Notes: generated by a model from the sequence alone, not told the origin. A stretch of 64,000 bases of DNA from JACOTK01 sp963743945 (GCA_963743945.1 CAVURO010000010.1:124001-188000); one strand, 5' to 3'. Positions 24,574 to 34,034 are shown, counted from the stretch's first letter. Numbers and translations: made by a program.

Positions 24574-27500
24574 TCAACCCGGACGTTGCGAGGTTGTGGT
24601 GTCGATCGTGGAACCGGACTGCTCCGCTCGACAAAGTGCACAGCCGGCGCCGACCTCGGAAAAGGCAACGAGGCGCATGCGGTCCTCGCTGCCGGTGCTG
24701 CACAGGAGCTTCTCCGCGGCGACACCGGTCATCCAGTCGAGTTCGGCGAAGCTCTCGTCGGCCACCACTCGATCGACGACGGCGGCCTCGAGCAGCCGAC
24801 CCGGCGAGTAGATGCTGAAGCGACTCACCATGTGGCCGTCGAAGACCCGCCAACTGCGGTCGTCGACCAGGCCCACCACGTAGGCGGCAAGTTCCCCGTT
24901 GAGACGCAGCGTCGCGATCTCGACCATGCCCACCTCGTTGTGCGCGCACAGCACCCGGTACCAAAAGGTCTTCGCCGCAGGATCATCGAGGTCGCTCGAA
25001 CGACGGGTGAGGTGGTCACGCTCCAGATGGGCATCCACCAATTGCGGCAGCAGCGCGGCGATCGCGTTGATCTCACGTTCGAAGTCGATGTCGACGTGGA
25101 TTCCCTTTGCCTGAAGGTGGGTGTAGGCGCGACGGATCTGCTTGCGCATGTTCCGACTCAGGTAGCCGTCCGACGTCAGCCTCGAGGAGAAGGTAACCCG
25201 TGGTATGCGAAGATCCGGAAGCAGGTGCGCGTGGGTCAGTCGCTCCTGGAGGGCCAGGGCAACCGGATCGCCCTGGGGAAGTTGTTCGAGCTCCATGCGC
25301 CATCGTGAGGGGATGCGCTCCAGGACATCGCCGATGGCCTGGGCGAGCGCCCGGGTTGCGCGCTCATCACGTCCGGGAAGCCGGGTACAGGAACTGCCAT
25401 GGCCGAGACCGACCACCTCGAGGCCGTCGGAACGGAATCGCTGCGCCAGCAGAGCCGCCGCTTCGATCTGCAGCGAGGTCCGGTCCCGCACCGCGATGCC
25501 GATCGGCTCCCAGGTGTTGTGCGCCTCGGCCCAGGAGGTGAGCCACCGACTCCTGGCCATGATGGGCAGTTGCGTGAACGCGTGGAGATCGTCAAGGGCG
25601 TCGCCCAGGCCTTCCAGGGCACCGGTGCCGTGAACGACCTCGATGCTGCATCGGTCCTCTTCGGACCCGGGAGCAAGCGACACCTGGGCGGGCCCTCCGG
25701 TAACGGTTGTTCGCAGGCCTGCGTTCGTGCCCGGGCCTACGGATGTCCCCGGGCCTACGGATGTCCCCTGGCCTGCGTTCGTGCCCGGGCCTGCGTTCGT
25801 GCCCCAGTCCGCGTTCGGCCCCGGACCGGCGTCCGTGCCCCAGTCCGCGTTCGTGCCCGGGTCGGCGTGCATCGCCCAGCCCGCGTCCGTCCCCCCGGTC
25901 ACGTCGGCAACCAGGAGCTCCTCGAAGAACCGTTCGATGGCTCGGGGCTCCTGGGGAACGGCCATGAAGAACCCTTGACCGAACTTGCAGCCCATGTCGG
26001 AGAGCACGGTCAACTGCTCGGCCTGCTCGATGCCCTCGGCCACCGCGTCGAGGCTCAGGGCCCGTGCCAGATCGACCATCGACGACGCGAGCGCCACCGC
26101 ACGGTCGCTCCCTCCCAATGCGGCGACGAAGGACCGATCGATCTTGATGATGTCGACGGCGAAGCGATGCAGGTAGCCGAACGAGGAGTAGCCGGTTCCG
26201 AAGTCGTCGATCGCGATCTTGACGCCAAGGCTCTTCAACTCCTGGAGCACGAGAGCGCCGAACTCGACGTCGTGCATCAGCACGCTTTCGGTCAGCTCCA
26301 GTGTCAGATGACGTGCCTCGAGCTGTGAGGTCCTCAGGGCCTCGGACACCTTGAACACCAGATCGGGGTCGTGCAACTGGCGAACCGAGAGGTTGACCGA
26401 CACACCGAGGTCGTCGCAATCGGTGCGTTCCCGTTGCCAGACGCTCACCTGGTTGCACGCCTGCTTGAGCACCCAGTGACCGAGCTCGATGATCTGGCCG
26501 ATCTCCTCGGCAAGCGGGATGAAGGTGTTCGGTGGAATGAGCCCCCGAGTCGGATGATGCCAACGCAACAGGGCCTCGACCGAGGCCACATGGTGACCGC
26601 CCATCTCGAAGATCGGCTGGTAGTAGACCTCCATCTCACCCCGACCGAGCGCCTGCTGGAGGTCGGCACGAAGCTCGAGACGCTCGACCGCTTCGTCGTA
26701 CATCCCCTGTTCGAAGCACTCGAAACGTCGCTTGCCCTTGCTCTTGGCGGAGTACATCGCGACATCCGCGTTGCGAAGCAGGGTCTCGTAGCCACCGCTC
26801 TTCAGGTTCGCCACGGCGACCCCGACGCTGGCGCTGCAGAGGACCTCACCACCCTGCAGGGCGACCGGCACGTTCATGGCGTCCACCACCCTGCCGGCCA
26901 CCTCGATGGCTTCCTGCTCGTCTTCCCGATCACGGAGCAGGAGAGCGAACTCGTCGCCTCCGAGCCGAGCCACCATGTCACCCTCGACGACGCAGCCGGC
27001 CAGCCGTGCGGCAACCTCCTTGAGCAGAGCGTCCCCCGCCTGGTGACCGAGACGATCGTTGACCGTCTTGAAGTCGTCCAGGTCGATGAAGAGCACGCCC
27101 ACGAACGCCCCCTCGGGAGATTCATCGAGCAGGTTCTCCAGGCCCTTCGCCAACATCGCGCGGTTGGCGAGGCCGGTGAGTCCATCGTGCAGCGAGTTGT
27201 ACGTCGCCTGTTCGTGACCCGCCTTGATGGCGTCGAGGAGCAGCCAGACTCGACCGAGCACGAGGAGGAACAAGGCGATCGAAGCCCCGGTTGCGACCAC
27301 CTGGTCGACCAGGGTGGATGCGCCCCACAGAAGATTGACCACCGGCACGTTGATGGTCAGGAGCGCCAGCACCAACAGTCGACCGGTTGTCAGCCTTCCG
27401 GGCCCCTGGGGGACGGACTCGACCGATTCTCCCATCGACGGGTGCAGCGCCGCCGCGGCGAAGAGCACGTAGAAGAGCATCCAGAAGGCATCGATGAACG

Positions 27501-28281
27501 ATCCGGTCGCGAAGGTTCCCGCAAGCGTCGTGACCAGGTACCCGACGTCGGCGACGAGCAGGAAGCCGATACCGCCGATCATCAGGAAGAGCGACGTCCC
27601 CCGCAGGCGGATGACCAGGGCGAAGCGCGCCAGAACGGCCAGGAGGGCGACATCCATGACCGGATAGGCGAGAGAGGTCATCCGTGCGAGGACCGTCATC
27701 GAGTCGTCGGTGATGTAGGCATCCATCACGAGCACCCACAGAACGGCAAAGACCGACACGGCGGCGATGGCCGCATCGATGAGGCCCGCCACGTCGCGTC
27801 CGGGGGCGTGGGAGCGAATCAGGATCACGAGCCCGGTGATGACCAGGGGGTACATGGCGAGATAGAAGGGGTCGGCAGGCGAGGGGAACGCCGTGACGTC
27901 AAGGATGTCCTGCAGGACGTAGTACAGGACGTCGGCGGTCAGGAACGAGGCGAGGCCGGCGGCAAAGAAGTACCAGGCCCGAACCTGCGCGGGACGGTTT
28001 TTCCGGATGCCCACCACCATCGCGACCACCGCGGAGAGACCGAGTCCGTTGTAGAGGACCAATTTGGAGATGGAGGTGGACGGCAGAAGGAAGTAGGCCG
28101 CTGCAAACGGAAGGCACGATGCGACGTAAAACGAGGCGATCCGGCTGCGCATGACCCTTTGATCGTCACCCTGTGTGGGCAGTTGAGTCATTGGCCAGAT
28201 TTGTGCCTCTGGGGCAATCCGTCGCGATCGAGGCCCCGCGCCGGACATGATCCGCCGGAACACGGTCAGGAGAAGTGCCAA
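24574..28281 (-). CDS. Composite GGDEF-EAL cyclic-di-GMP protein fused to a CelD/GNAT_6-type acyltransferase domain
   Basis: Up to 1235 aa (TTG 28281; ATG 28248, 28191 or 28152, the last with AAAGG, are likelier starts). Residues 50-330: about nine membrane helices. GGDEF at about 440 is canonical (VARLGGDEFALLL), but the inhibitory RxxD site reads VEGD and is lost. EAL at about 570 is intact (VEALLRWHHP, LELTESVLM, IAIDDFGTGYSS, IKIDRSFV, AEGIEQ), so synthesis and hydrolysis are both plausible. Residues about 807-854 are eight hexapeptides encoded by 18-bp repeats. Residues 870-1215 match the GNAT_6/CelD fold (NMRKQIRRAYTHLQAKGI, YSPGRLLEAAVVDRV, LDWMTGVAAEKL). The domain set is clear; the role, such as acylating a surface polysaccharide under c-di-GMP control, is inference. 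Confidence 0.85.
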   Translation of the reverse strand: MALLLTVFRRIMSGAGPRSRRIAPEAQIWPMTQLPTQGDDQRVMRSRIASFYVASCLPFAAAYFLLPSTSISKLVLYNGLGLSAVVAMVVGIRKNRPAQVRAWYFFAAGLASFLTADVLYYVLQDILDVTAFPSPADPFYLAMYPLVITGLVILIRSHAPGRDVAGLIDAAIAAVSVFAVLWVLVMDAYITDDSMTVLARMTSLAYPVMDVALLAVLARFALVIRLRGTSLFLMIGGIGFLLVADVGYLVTTLAGTFATGSFIDAFWMLFYVLFAAAALHPSMGESVESVPQGPGRLTTGRLLVLALLTINVPVVNLLWGASTLVDQVVATGASIALFLLVLGRVWLLLDAIKAGHEQATYNSLHDGLTGLANRAMLAKGLENLLDESPEGAFVGVLFIDLDDFKTVNDRLGHQAGDALLKEVAARLAGCVVEGDMVARLGGDEFALLLRDREDEQEAIEVAGRVVDAMNVPVALQGGEVLCSASVGVAVANLKSGGYETLLRNADVAMYSAKSKGKRRFECFEQGMYDEAVERLELRADLQQALGRGEMEVYYQPIFEMGGHHVASVEALLRWHHPTRGLIPPNTFIPLAEEIGQIIELGHWVLKQACNQVSVWQRERTDCDDLGVSVNLSVRQLHDPDLVFKVSEALRTSQLEARHLTLELTESVLMHDVEFGALVLQELKSLGVKIAIDDFGTGYSSFGYLHRFAVDIIKIDRSFVAALGGSDRAVALASSMVDLARALSLDAVAEGIEQAEQLTVLSDMGCKFGQGFFMAVPQEPRAIERFFEELLVADVTGGTDAGWAMHADPGTNADWGTDAGPGPNADWGTNAGPGTNAGQGTSVGPGTSVGPGTNAGLRTTVTGGPAQVSLAPGSEEDRCSIEVVHGTGALEGLGDALDDLHAFTQLPIMARSRWLTSWAEAHNTWEPIGIAVRDRTSLQIEAAALLAQRFRSDGLEVVGLGHGSSCTRLPGRDERATRALAQAIGDVLERIPSRWRMELEQLPQGDPVALALQERLTHAHLLPDLRIPRVTFSSRLTSDGYLSRNMRKQIRRAYTHLQAKGIHVDIDFEREINAIAALLPQLVDAHLERDHLTRRSSDLDDPAAKTFWYRVLCAHNEVGMVEIATLRLNGELAAYVVGLVDDRSWRVFDGHMVSRFSIYSPGRLLEAAVVDRVVADESFAELDWMTGVAAEKLLCSTGSEDRMRLVAFSEVGAGCALCRAEQSGSTIDTTTSQRPG
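25717..25860 (-). repeat. 18-bp tandem repeat, eight copies (hexapeptide linker)
   Basis: Eight 18-bp units encode PGTNAD/WGTDAG/PGTNAG/PGTSVG-type hexapeptides, with degenerate copies on the N-terminal side. They join the EAL domain to the GNAT_6-like domain in frame. Confidence 0.9.
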
Positions 28282-28370
28282 GACTCCTTGCGCGGCGCTT
28301 CCAAAGTCAACCTTTGCGTCTACTCACTTTGGGCCTTCGGCGGCGCAAGGAGTTTGGTCTCGGGTCCTCA
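28281..28370 (-). repeat. Stop-codon-linked hairpin element, copy A
   Basis: Read on the minus strand: TGA (the ppdK stop), GGACCCGAGAC, then a long imperfect hairpin whose outer arms CTCCTTGCGC and GCGCAAGGAG are perfect and whose inner arms add CCAAAGT/ACTTTGG; the loop carries GTAGACGCAAAGGTTG. A second copy lies behind era at 33943-34034 with the same order of blocks. It probably ends transcription of the leftward operon before the GGDEF gene; its mobility as a repeat is inferred from the second copy. Confidence 0.8.
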
Positions 28371-31016
28371 GCGTGAATCGGACGCGTCGCCCCCGGCGAT
28401 GAGATGTTGGGCGACCGCGAGCCGGGCGATGGGAACGCGGAACGGCGAGCACGAGACGTAGTCCAGGCCGGCGCCGACGAAGAACCCGATCGACGCGGGC
28501 TCGCCGGCATGCTCGCCACAGACGCCCACCTTCAGCCCCGGACGGCACTCGCGTCCACGGCTCACGCCCAGCGCCACCAACTCACCCACGCCCTGCACAT
28601 CAATGGTCTCGAAGGGGTTCTCCTGCAACAGGCCTGCCTCGAGATAGGCCTGCATGATCCGCCCCTCGACGTCGTCGCGGCTGAATCCCAAGGTCATCTG
28701 GGTGAGGTCGTTCGTGCCGAAGGAGAAGAAATCGGCAACCTCGGCAAGCTCGTGGGCCACCAACGCGGCACGAGGAGTTTCGATCATGGTGCCGATGCTC
28801 ACCTTGATGGGCGAAGCGGTACCACCGGTCACCTGGCTGATCGCATCCTCGACCCACCCCCTCGCCAGGGCCAACTCCTCCCGACTGATGGTGAGCGGAA
28901 CCATGATCTCGACGACGGGCTTTCCCCCCGCCCGCACCCGTTCGCTCGCTGCTGCCATCAGCGCGCGAACCTGCATGGCGTAGAGTCCGGGCTTGAGGAC
29001 ACCCAGTCGCACGCCGCGCGTTCCCAACATCGGGTTGATCTCACTCCAGGTCCGCGCGGCGCTGAGGAGGTCGGCCTCGTTGGCCGACAGCCCGACCGTG
29101 GCCTCCTTGAGCGCAAGGTCCTCCACGTCGGGGAGGAACTCGTGCAGCGGTGGGTCGAGCAGGCGCACCGTGACGGGAAGCCCGTCCATCGCCTCGAGGA
29201 TCTCGAGGAAATCGGCCTTCTGTGCATCGTGAAGTGCCTCGAGCGCCTGGGCCTCGTCATGAGGCGTGGCGGCGAGGATCATGGCCTGGATGATCGGTAG
29301 ACGATCATCACCGAGGAACATGTGCTCGGTGCGACACAGCCCGATGCCCTCGGCTCCAAACGCCCGAGCACGTGCTGCGTCCGCTCCGGTGTCGGCGTTG
29401 GCGCGCACCGCCACCCGCTTGCCGCGAATCGCGTCCGCCCATCGCAGAATCGTCGCCAACTCGGGAGGCGGCTCCGAAGCGTGGAGAGCAAGGTCGCCCA
29501 GGAAGACCTCGCCCGTCGATCCGTCGAGCGACACCACGTCGCCCTCGTGCACCACGACCTCGCCCACGGAGAAGGACGATCCGACGATCCGCAGCTCCTC
29601 GGCGCCGCACACCGCGGGCTTGCCCCAACCCCGCGCCACGACGGCGGCGTGGCTCACCAACCCACCTCGGGCTGTGAGGACCCCCTCGGCCACGGCCATG
29701 CCGTGCACGTCCTCGGGCGAGGTCTCGTTACGCACGAGGATGACCCGCTCACCTCGTGCCACGGCCTCCTCGGCGGCCTCGGCGCTCAGACAGACCCGGC
29801 CCACCGCTGCGCCGGGTGACGCCCCGAGCCCCGTTGTCAACAAGGTCCGAAGATCGTCCGTGGCGAACTGCGGGTGCAGCACCGAATCGAGGTGGTCCGC
29901 CGTGACCCGCTGCACCGCCTCGGCTCTCGTGAGCTTGATGACCCGATCACGAGTCAGGTCGATCGCGATGCGAAGCGCTGCGGCTCCCGTTCGCTTCCCG
30001 ACCCGGGTTTGGAGTATCCACAACTTGCCCTGCTCGATCGTGAACTCCACGTCGCACATGTCACGGTAGTGGCGCTCGAGACGCGTGAAGATGGCGAGCA
30101 ACTCCTTGTGAACGCCGGGAAACGGGCCGGAGAGCGCCGCGAGCGGCTCGGTGTTGCGAACACCGGCGACGACGTCCTCGCCCTGGGCATTGATCAGCAC
30201 GTCACCGTAGGCGCCGGGCTCGCCCGTGGAGGGGTTCCGGGTGAAGCCCACCCCCGTGGCGGATCGGTCGTCCCGATTGCCGAAGACCATGGCCTGCACG
30301 TTGACGGCGGTGCCGAGATGGTGATCGATTCGCTCCCGATTTCGGTAGACCACCGCTCGTGGCGAGCTCCACGAACGGAAGACCGCCTCGATGGCGCCTC
30401 GAAGCTGGTCCGCCGGGTCCTGGGGAAACGGTGTCCCGCTCTCTCGCTCGACCGTCTCCCGGGAGCGCCGGACAAGGTGTCGTAGCGTGTCGACGCTGAT
30501 CGCCGCGTCACTCGAGACCCCGTCCCAATCCTTGGCGATATCGAGAAGTCGCTCGAAATGGGCGCCGTCGACGCCCATGACGATGCGCCCGTACATGGCG
30601 ATGAAGCGCCGATAGGAATCGAGGGCGAAGCGCTCGTCACCGGTCCGTGCGGCCAGACCCTGCACCGACTCGTCGTTGAGGCCGAGGTTCAGCACCGAAT
30701 CCATCATTCCCGGCATCGAGAACCTCGCCCCGGATCGCACGCTCACCAACAGCGGATCGCTCGGATCACCGATGCCCTTGCCCATCGCCTTCTCGAGCAC
30801 GGCCCGGTGACGGGCCACCTCGGTCGTCAACGCCCGTGGCCACCCATGCCTCAGGTGATCACGGCACGCCTCGGTGCTGATGGTGAAGCCGGGTGGGACC
30901 GGCAGCTGGAGGACCGACGTCATCTCGGCAAGGTTGGCGCCCTTACCCCCGAGCAGATCCCTCAATGACATCGGGGGCTGCTGGTGCTCGTGGTCGAAGT
31001 CGAACACGTAGGTCAT
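28368..31016 (-). CDS. ppdK: Pyruvate, phosphate dikinase
   Basis: 882 aa, usual length. Interconverts pyruvate + ATP + Pi with PEP + AMP + PPi. The N-terminal ATP-grasp domain contains LLGGKGANLAEM and SVRSGARFSMPGMMDSVLNLGLND. The phosphohistidine swivel is GGLVSHAAVVARGWGKPAVCG (catalytic His). The C-terminal PEP/pyruvate barrel has GIGLCRTEHMF and SFGTNDLTQMTLGFSRDD. Last gene of the leftward housekeeping run, 32 bp after glyS; its stop codon belongs to a repeat element. Confidence 0.96.
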   Translation of the reverse strand: MTYVFDFDHEHQQPPMSLRDLLGGKGANLAEMTSVLQLPVPPGFTISTEACRDHLRHGWPRALTTEVARHRAVLEKAMGKGIGDPSDPLLVSVRSGARFSMPGMMDSVLNLGLNDESVQGLAARTGDERFALDSYRRFIAMYGRIVMGVDGAHFERLLDIAKDWDGVSSDAAISVDTLRHLVRRSRETVERESGTPFPQDPADQLRGAIEAVFRSWSSPRAVVYRNRERIDHHLGTAVNVQAMVFGNRDDRSATGVGFTRNPSTGEPGAYGDVLINAQGEDVVAGVRNTEPLAALSGPFPGVHKELLAIFTRLERHYRDMCDVEFTIEQGKLWILQTRVGKRTGAAALRIAIDLTRDRVIKLTRAEAVQRVTADHLDSVLHPQFATDDLRTLLTTGLGASPGAAVGRVCLSAEAAEEAVARGERVILVRNETSPEDVHGMAVAEGVLTARGGLVSHAAVVARGWGKPAVCGAEELRIVGSSFSVGEVVVHEGDVVSLDGSTGEVFLGDLALHASEPPPELATILRWADAIRGKRVAVRANADTGADAARARAFGAEGIGLCRTEHMFLGDDRLPIIQAMILAATPHDEAQALEALHDAQKADFLEILEAMDGLPVTVRLLDPPLHEFLPDVEDLALKEATVGLSANEADLLSAARTWSEINPMLGTRGVRLGVLKPGLYAMQVRALMAAASERVRAGGKPVVEIMVPLTISREELALARGWVEDAISQVTGGTASPIKVSIGTMIETPRAALVAHELAEVADFFSFGTNDLTQMTLGFSRDDVEGRIMQAYLEAGLLQENPFETIDVQGVGELVALGVSRGRECRPGLKVGVCGEHAGEPASIGFFVGAGLDYVSCSPFRVPIARLAVAQHLIAGGDASDSR

Positions 31017-31048
31017 GGAGACTCCCGGGCTTCAGTCACTTCGAAGGG

Positions 31049-32353
31049 TCAGGTCAGTCGATCACGCAGATAGGAGGCCAGCCGGTCGATGGCCACACGG
31101 TCCTGCGTCATGGCGTCGCGCTCACGGACCGTCACGGCTCGGTCGTCGAGGGTCTCGAAGTCGATCGTGACGCAATAGGGGGTGCCCAACTCGTCCTGGC
31201 GACGATAACGGCGCCCGATCGACTGGGTCTCGTCGTAGTCGCACATCCACTGGGGCTGCAGGAGTGCGAGGACCTCCCGCGCAGCCGGCAACAGCTCCTC
31301 CTTGCGCGACAGCGGAAGCACCGCAACCTTGTAGGGGGCAAGGCGATGATGCAGGCGCAACACGGTTCGCGTCTCGCCCCGCACCTCCTCCTCGTCGTAG
31401 GCGGCGAGGAGGAAGGCCATCATCGTGCGCGTCGCTCCTGCGGCGGGCTCGATGACGAAGGGCACATAACGCTCGTTGGCTGCCTGGTCGAAGTACTCCA
31501 GCTTCTCTCCTGAATGAGCGGCGTGCTGCTTGAGGTCGTAGTCGGTGCGGTTGGCGATGCCCTCCAGCTCGCCCCAACCCCAGGGATAGAGGAACTCCAC
31601 ATCCGACGTTCCGGCGGAGTAGTGGCTCAACTCGTCGGGATCGTGGGGCCGCAGCCGGAGCTTCTCCTCGGGAATGCCGAGGTCGAGGTACCACTGGAAT
31701 CGCTCCTTGCACCAGTAGTCGAACCATCGGGGCGCCTCGTCGGGCGGCACGAAGAACTCGAGCTCCATCTGCTCGAACTCACGGGTGCGGAAGATGAAGT
31801 TGCCGGGCGTGATCTCGTTGCGAAACGACTTGCCCACCTGCGCGATGCCGAAGGGAGGCTTCTTCCGTGAAGCGTCGAGCACGTTCTTGAAGTTGATGAA
31901 CATGCCCTGGGCGGTCTCGGGGCGCAGATAGGCGGTGTTCGCGTCCCCCTCCACCGGACCGGCATGGGTCTTGAACATGAGGTTGAACTGACGAGCCTCG
32001 GTGAAGGTCCCCGTCCTGGCGCAATTCGGACAGGTCTCGGGATCCTCCAACTGATCGAGCCGGTAACGCTCCTTGCAGTTCCGGCAATCCACCAGCGGAT
32101 CGGTGAAGTTCTGCAGATGGCCCGAGGCCTCCCAGACGGCCGGGGGCGAAAGGATCGCTGCGTCCAGACCGACGACATCGGTGCGGTTCTGCACCATCGC
32201 TCGCCACCAGGCATCCTTGACGTTGCGCAACAACAACACCCCGACGGGCCCGTAATCGTACGTGGAGCGAAACCCACCGTAGATCTCTGCCGACGGGAAG
32301 ACGAAACCTCGCCGCTTGCAGAGATTGACCACCTGGTCGAAAAGTTCAGCCAT
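31049..32353 (-). CDS. glyS: Glycyl-tRNA synthetase, alpha2 type
   Basis: 434 aa class II enzyme. Motif 1/insert: RGFVFPSAEIYGGFRSTYDYGPVG; Zn-binding CRNCKERY ... CPNCARTG; motif 2 FRNEITPGNFIFRTREFEQME; motif 3 near GATRTMMAF; C-terminal anticodon-binding domain starts at LAPYKVAVLPLS. ATG 32353 begins the family-typical AELFDQVVNLCKRRGF; the frame is open further upstream inside recO but not conserved. 37 bp separate it from recO. Confidence 0.96.
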   Translation of the reverse strand: MAELFDQVVNLCKRRGFVFPSAEIYGGFRSTYDYGPVGVLLLRNVKDAWWRAMVQNRTDVVGLDAAILSPPAVWEASGHLQNFTDPLVDCRNCKERYRLDQLEDPETCPNCARTGTFTEARQFNLMFKTHAGPVEGDANTAYLRPETAQGMFINFKNVLDASRKKPPFGIAQVGKSFRNEITPGNFIFRTREFEQMELEFFVPPDEAPRWFDYWCKERFQWYLDLGIPEEKLRLRPHDPDELSHYSAGTSDVEFLYPWGWGELEGIANRTDYDLKQHAAHSGEKLEYFDQAANERYVPFVIEPAAGATRTMMAFLLAAYDEEEVRGETRTVLRLHHRLAPYKVAVLPLSRKEELLPAAREVLALLQPQWMCDYDETQSIGRRYRRQDELGTPYCVTIDFETLDDRAVTVRERDAMTQDRVAIDRLASYLRDRLT

Positions 32354-32390
32354 GGGCGGCGAGGCTAGCGGGCGATCGAAGCGGACCGAC

Positions 32391-33110
32391 TCATTGCGTT
32401 CCGCCGAGTGCCCCCGCGGCGCGCAGACGACGCTCCAGGAGATGCTCGAGGGCGCTCGTCGCCAAGTGCTCCACCTCATGGCCTGCCGTGGAGGGGCCCT
32501 CGCCCAGCACCGACACGAGTTGACCCCCCAGGATGCGCCGCAGCAGAGCAAGCCCCTCGGGACTGAGCCGGGTGCCCCGACGACAGTCCCGACACAGGAC
32601 GCCGCCCTCGGTGAGCTCGAAGGCGACAAGGTCGTCCCCTCGCCCGCAGGACGCGCAACAGGCCACCTCGGGACGCATCCCCTCATGGGCCAGGAGCTTC
32701 CAGAAGAACGCCGGCACGATCAGCGGGGCATCTGCCTCGGCAAGGGCACGAATGGCGCCCAGCAACATGTGGTAGAGACGGGGGTCGCTTCTCCCCTCGA
32801 AGGTCACGGCATCGACCACCTCGAGGATCGGCATCACCCGCCCGAGGCGATCGAGGTTCTCGCGAACCGGGCGAAAATGCTCGAGGAGATCCGCCTGGGT
32901 GATGGTGTCGAGTGATCGCCCTTCGTACAGGGTCAGCTCCACGTGGTTCGTTGCCTCGAGGCGTCCACCGAAACGGCTCTTCGTCCTCCGAACACCCTTT
33001 GCCACTGCTCGCACCTTGCCGCGACCCTCGGTCATGAAGGTGATGATGCGGTCGGCCTCACCGAGATCGAACGAGCGAAGCACGATCCCCCGATCGTGAT
33101 AGGTCGCCAT
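32391..33110 (-). CDS. recO: DNA repair protein RecO
   Basis: 239 aa. Loads RecA on gaps with RecR (RecFOR pathway). N-terminal OB fold ATYHDRGIVLRSFDLGEADRIITFMTEGRGKVRAVAKGVRR; the zinc-binding domain has CCASCGRG ... CRDCRRG, a four-Cys site. ATG 33110 matches the family start. It begins 10 bp after the uppS stop. Confidence 0.94.
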   Translation of the reverse strand: MATYHDRGIVLRSFDLGEADRIITFMTEGRGKVRAVAKGVRRTKSRFGGRLEATNHVELTLYEGRSLDTITQADLLEHFRPVRENLDRLGRVMPILEVVDAVTFEGRSDPRLYHMLLGAIRALAEADAPLIVPAFFWKLLAHEGMRPEVACCASCGRGDDLVAFELTEGGVLCRDCRRGTRLSPEGLALLRRILGGQLVSVLGEGPSTAGHEVEHLATSALEHLLERRLRAAGALGGTQ

Positions 33111-33120
33111 CGCCGCCCCG

Positions 33121-33846
33121 TCAGGCCTGTGACTCGACGCCGCCGAAGCGGCGCTCGCGTCGCTGGTACTCGCGCACGGACTCGAAGAGGTGCTCCCGAC
33201 GGAAGTCCGGCCACAGCACATCGGTGAAGATCAGCTCGCTGTAGGCCAGCTCCCAGAGCAGGTAGTTCGAGATGCGATACTCGCCCGAGGTTCGCACCAT
33301 GAGATCGGGGTCGGGCATGTCGGGGTCGTACAGGTGGCGGCGGATCATCCGTTCGTCCACACGCTCGGCGGGCACGCCCGAGCTCACGATGGCCTTGACC
33401 GCATCGACGATCTCCGCTCGACCGCCGTAGTTGAAGGCGATGTTCAACGTCATCACCTTGTTGTCCGCCGTCAGGGCGATCGACTCGTCCATGCGCTGCA
33501 GCACCCGCTCGGGCACTCGCCAGTCGCGACGCCCGAGAAAGCGCATCCGCACGCCGCGCTCGTGCAGCTCGTCACGACGACGGGTCAGCAGGGACTCGTT
33601 GAACTGCATGAGATAGCGCACCTCGTCGGCAGGTCGGCGCCAGTTCTCCGTTGAGAACGCGTACACGGTCAACCAGGAGATGCCCAGATCGAGGGCCCCC
33701 TCAACCGTGTCGAGCAACGCCTCCTCGCCCGCTGCGTGTCCGTCGGTGCGGGGCAGCCCTCGCCGAGCGGCCCAACGGCCGTTGCCGTCCATGACGCAGG
33801 CCACGTGCCGGGGGATCCCCCGTGGGTCGATACCGTCGATGTCCAC
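33121..33846 (-). CDS. uppS: Cis-prenyl transferase (undecaprenyl/decaprenyl diphosphate synthase)
   Basis: 241 aa. Synthesises the polyprenyl carrier for peptidoglycan and other wall polymers. HVACVMDGNGRWAARRGLPR holds the catalytic Asp, AFSTENWRRP and LNIAFNYGGRAEI are conserved, and RTSGEYRISNYLLWELAYSE binds IPP/Mg2+. Product chain length cannot be read from sequence. It is separated from era by about 185 bp containing element copy B. Confidence 0.95.
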   Translation of the reverse strand: MDIDGIDPRGIPRHVACVMDGNGRWAARRGLPRTDGHAAGEEALLDTVEGALDLGISWLTVYAFSTENWRRPADEVRYLMQFNESLLTRRRDELHERGVRMRFLGRRDWRVPERVLQRMDESIALTADNKVMTLNIAFNYGGRAEIVDAVKAIVSSGVPAERVDERMIRRHLYDPDMPDPDLMVRTSGEYRISNYLLWELAYSELIFTDVLWPDFRREHLFESVREYQRRERRFGGVESQA

Positions 33847-33942
33847 CCGCCGACGCTACCGCCCCGCCGCCGCGGGCAGGGAACGGCGCGCCGTGAAGGT
33901 TGTTGTCTCCCATCCCACACCGACGCCCTCAGGACCAGTGAC

Positions 33943-34034
33943 AAAACTCCTTGCGCGGCGCTTGACCATTGAACCTTCGTGGTGCATTCACTTTTCGGCC
34001 TTCGGCCGCCCAAGTAGTTTGTCTCGGGTCCTCA
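33943..34034 (-). repeat. Stop-codon-linked hairpin element, copy B
   Basis: Minus strand: TGA (the era stop), GGACCCGAGAC, AAACTACTTGGGCGGCC, GAAGGCC, a central CACGAAGGTTCAATGG, then GCGCCGCGCAAGGAGTTTTG. Outer arms pair (AAACTACTTGGGCGGC with GCCGCGCAAGGAGTTT, three mismatches). Relative to copy A the stop-proximal 14 bases are identical, the distal arm is nearly so and the loop diverges. Confidence 0.8.

Noticed and set aside
26371..28461. A 696-codon plus-strand frame
   Set aside because: Antisense to the GGDEF-EAL fusion, whose motifs are intact; low-complexity His/Asp/Glu composition.
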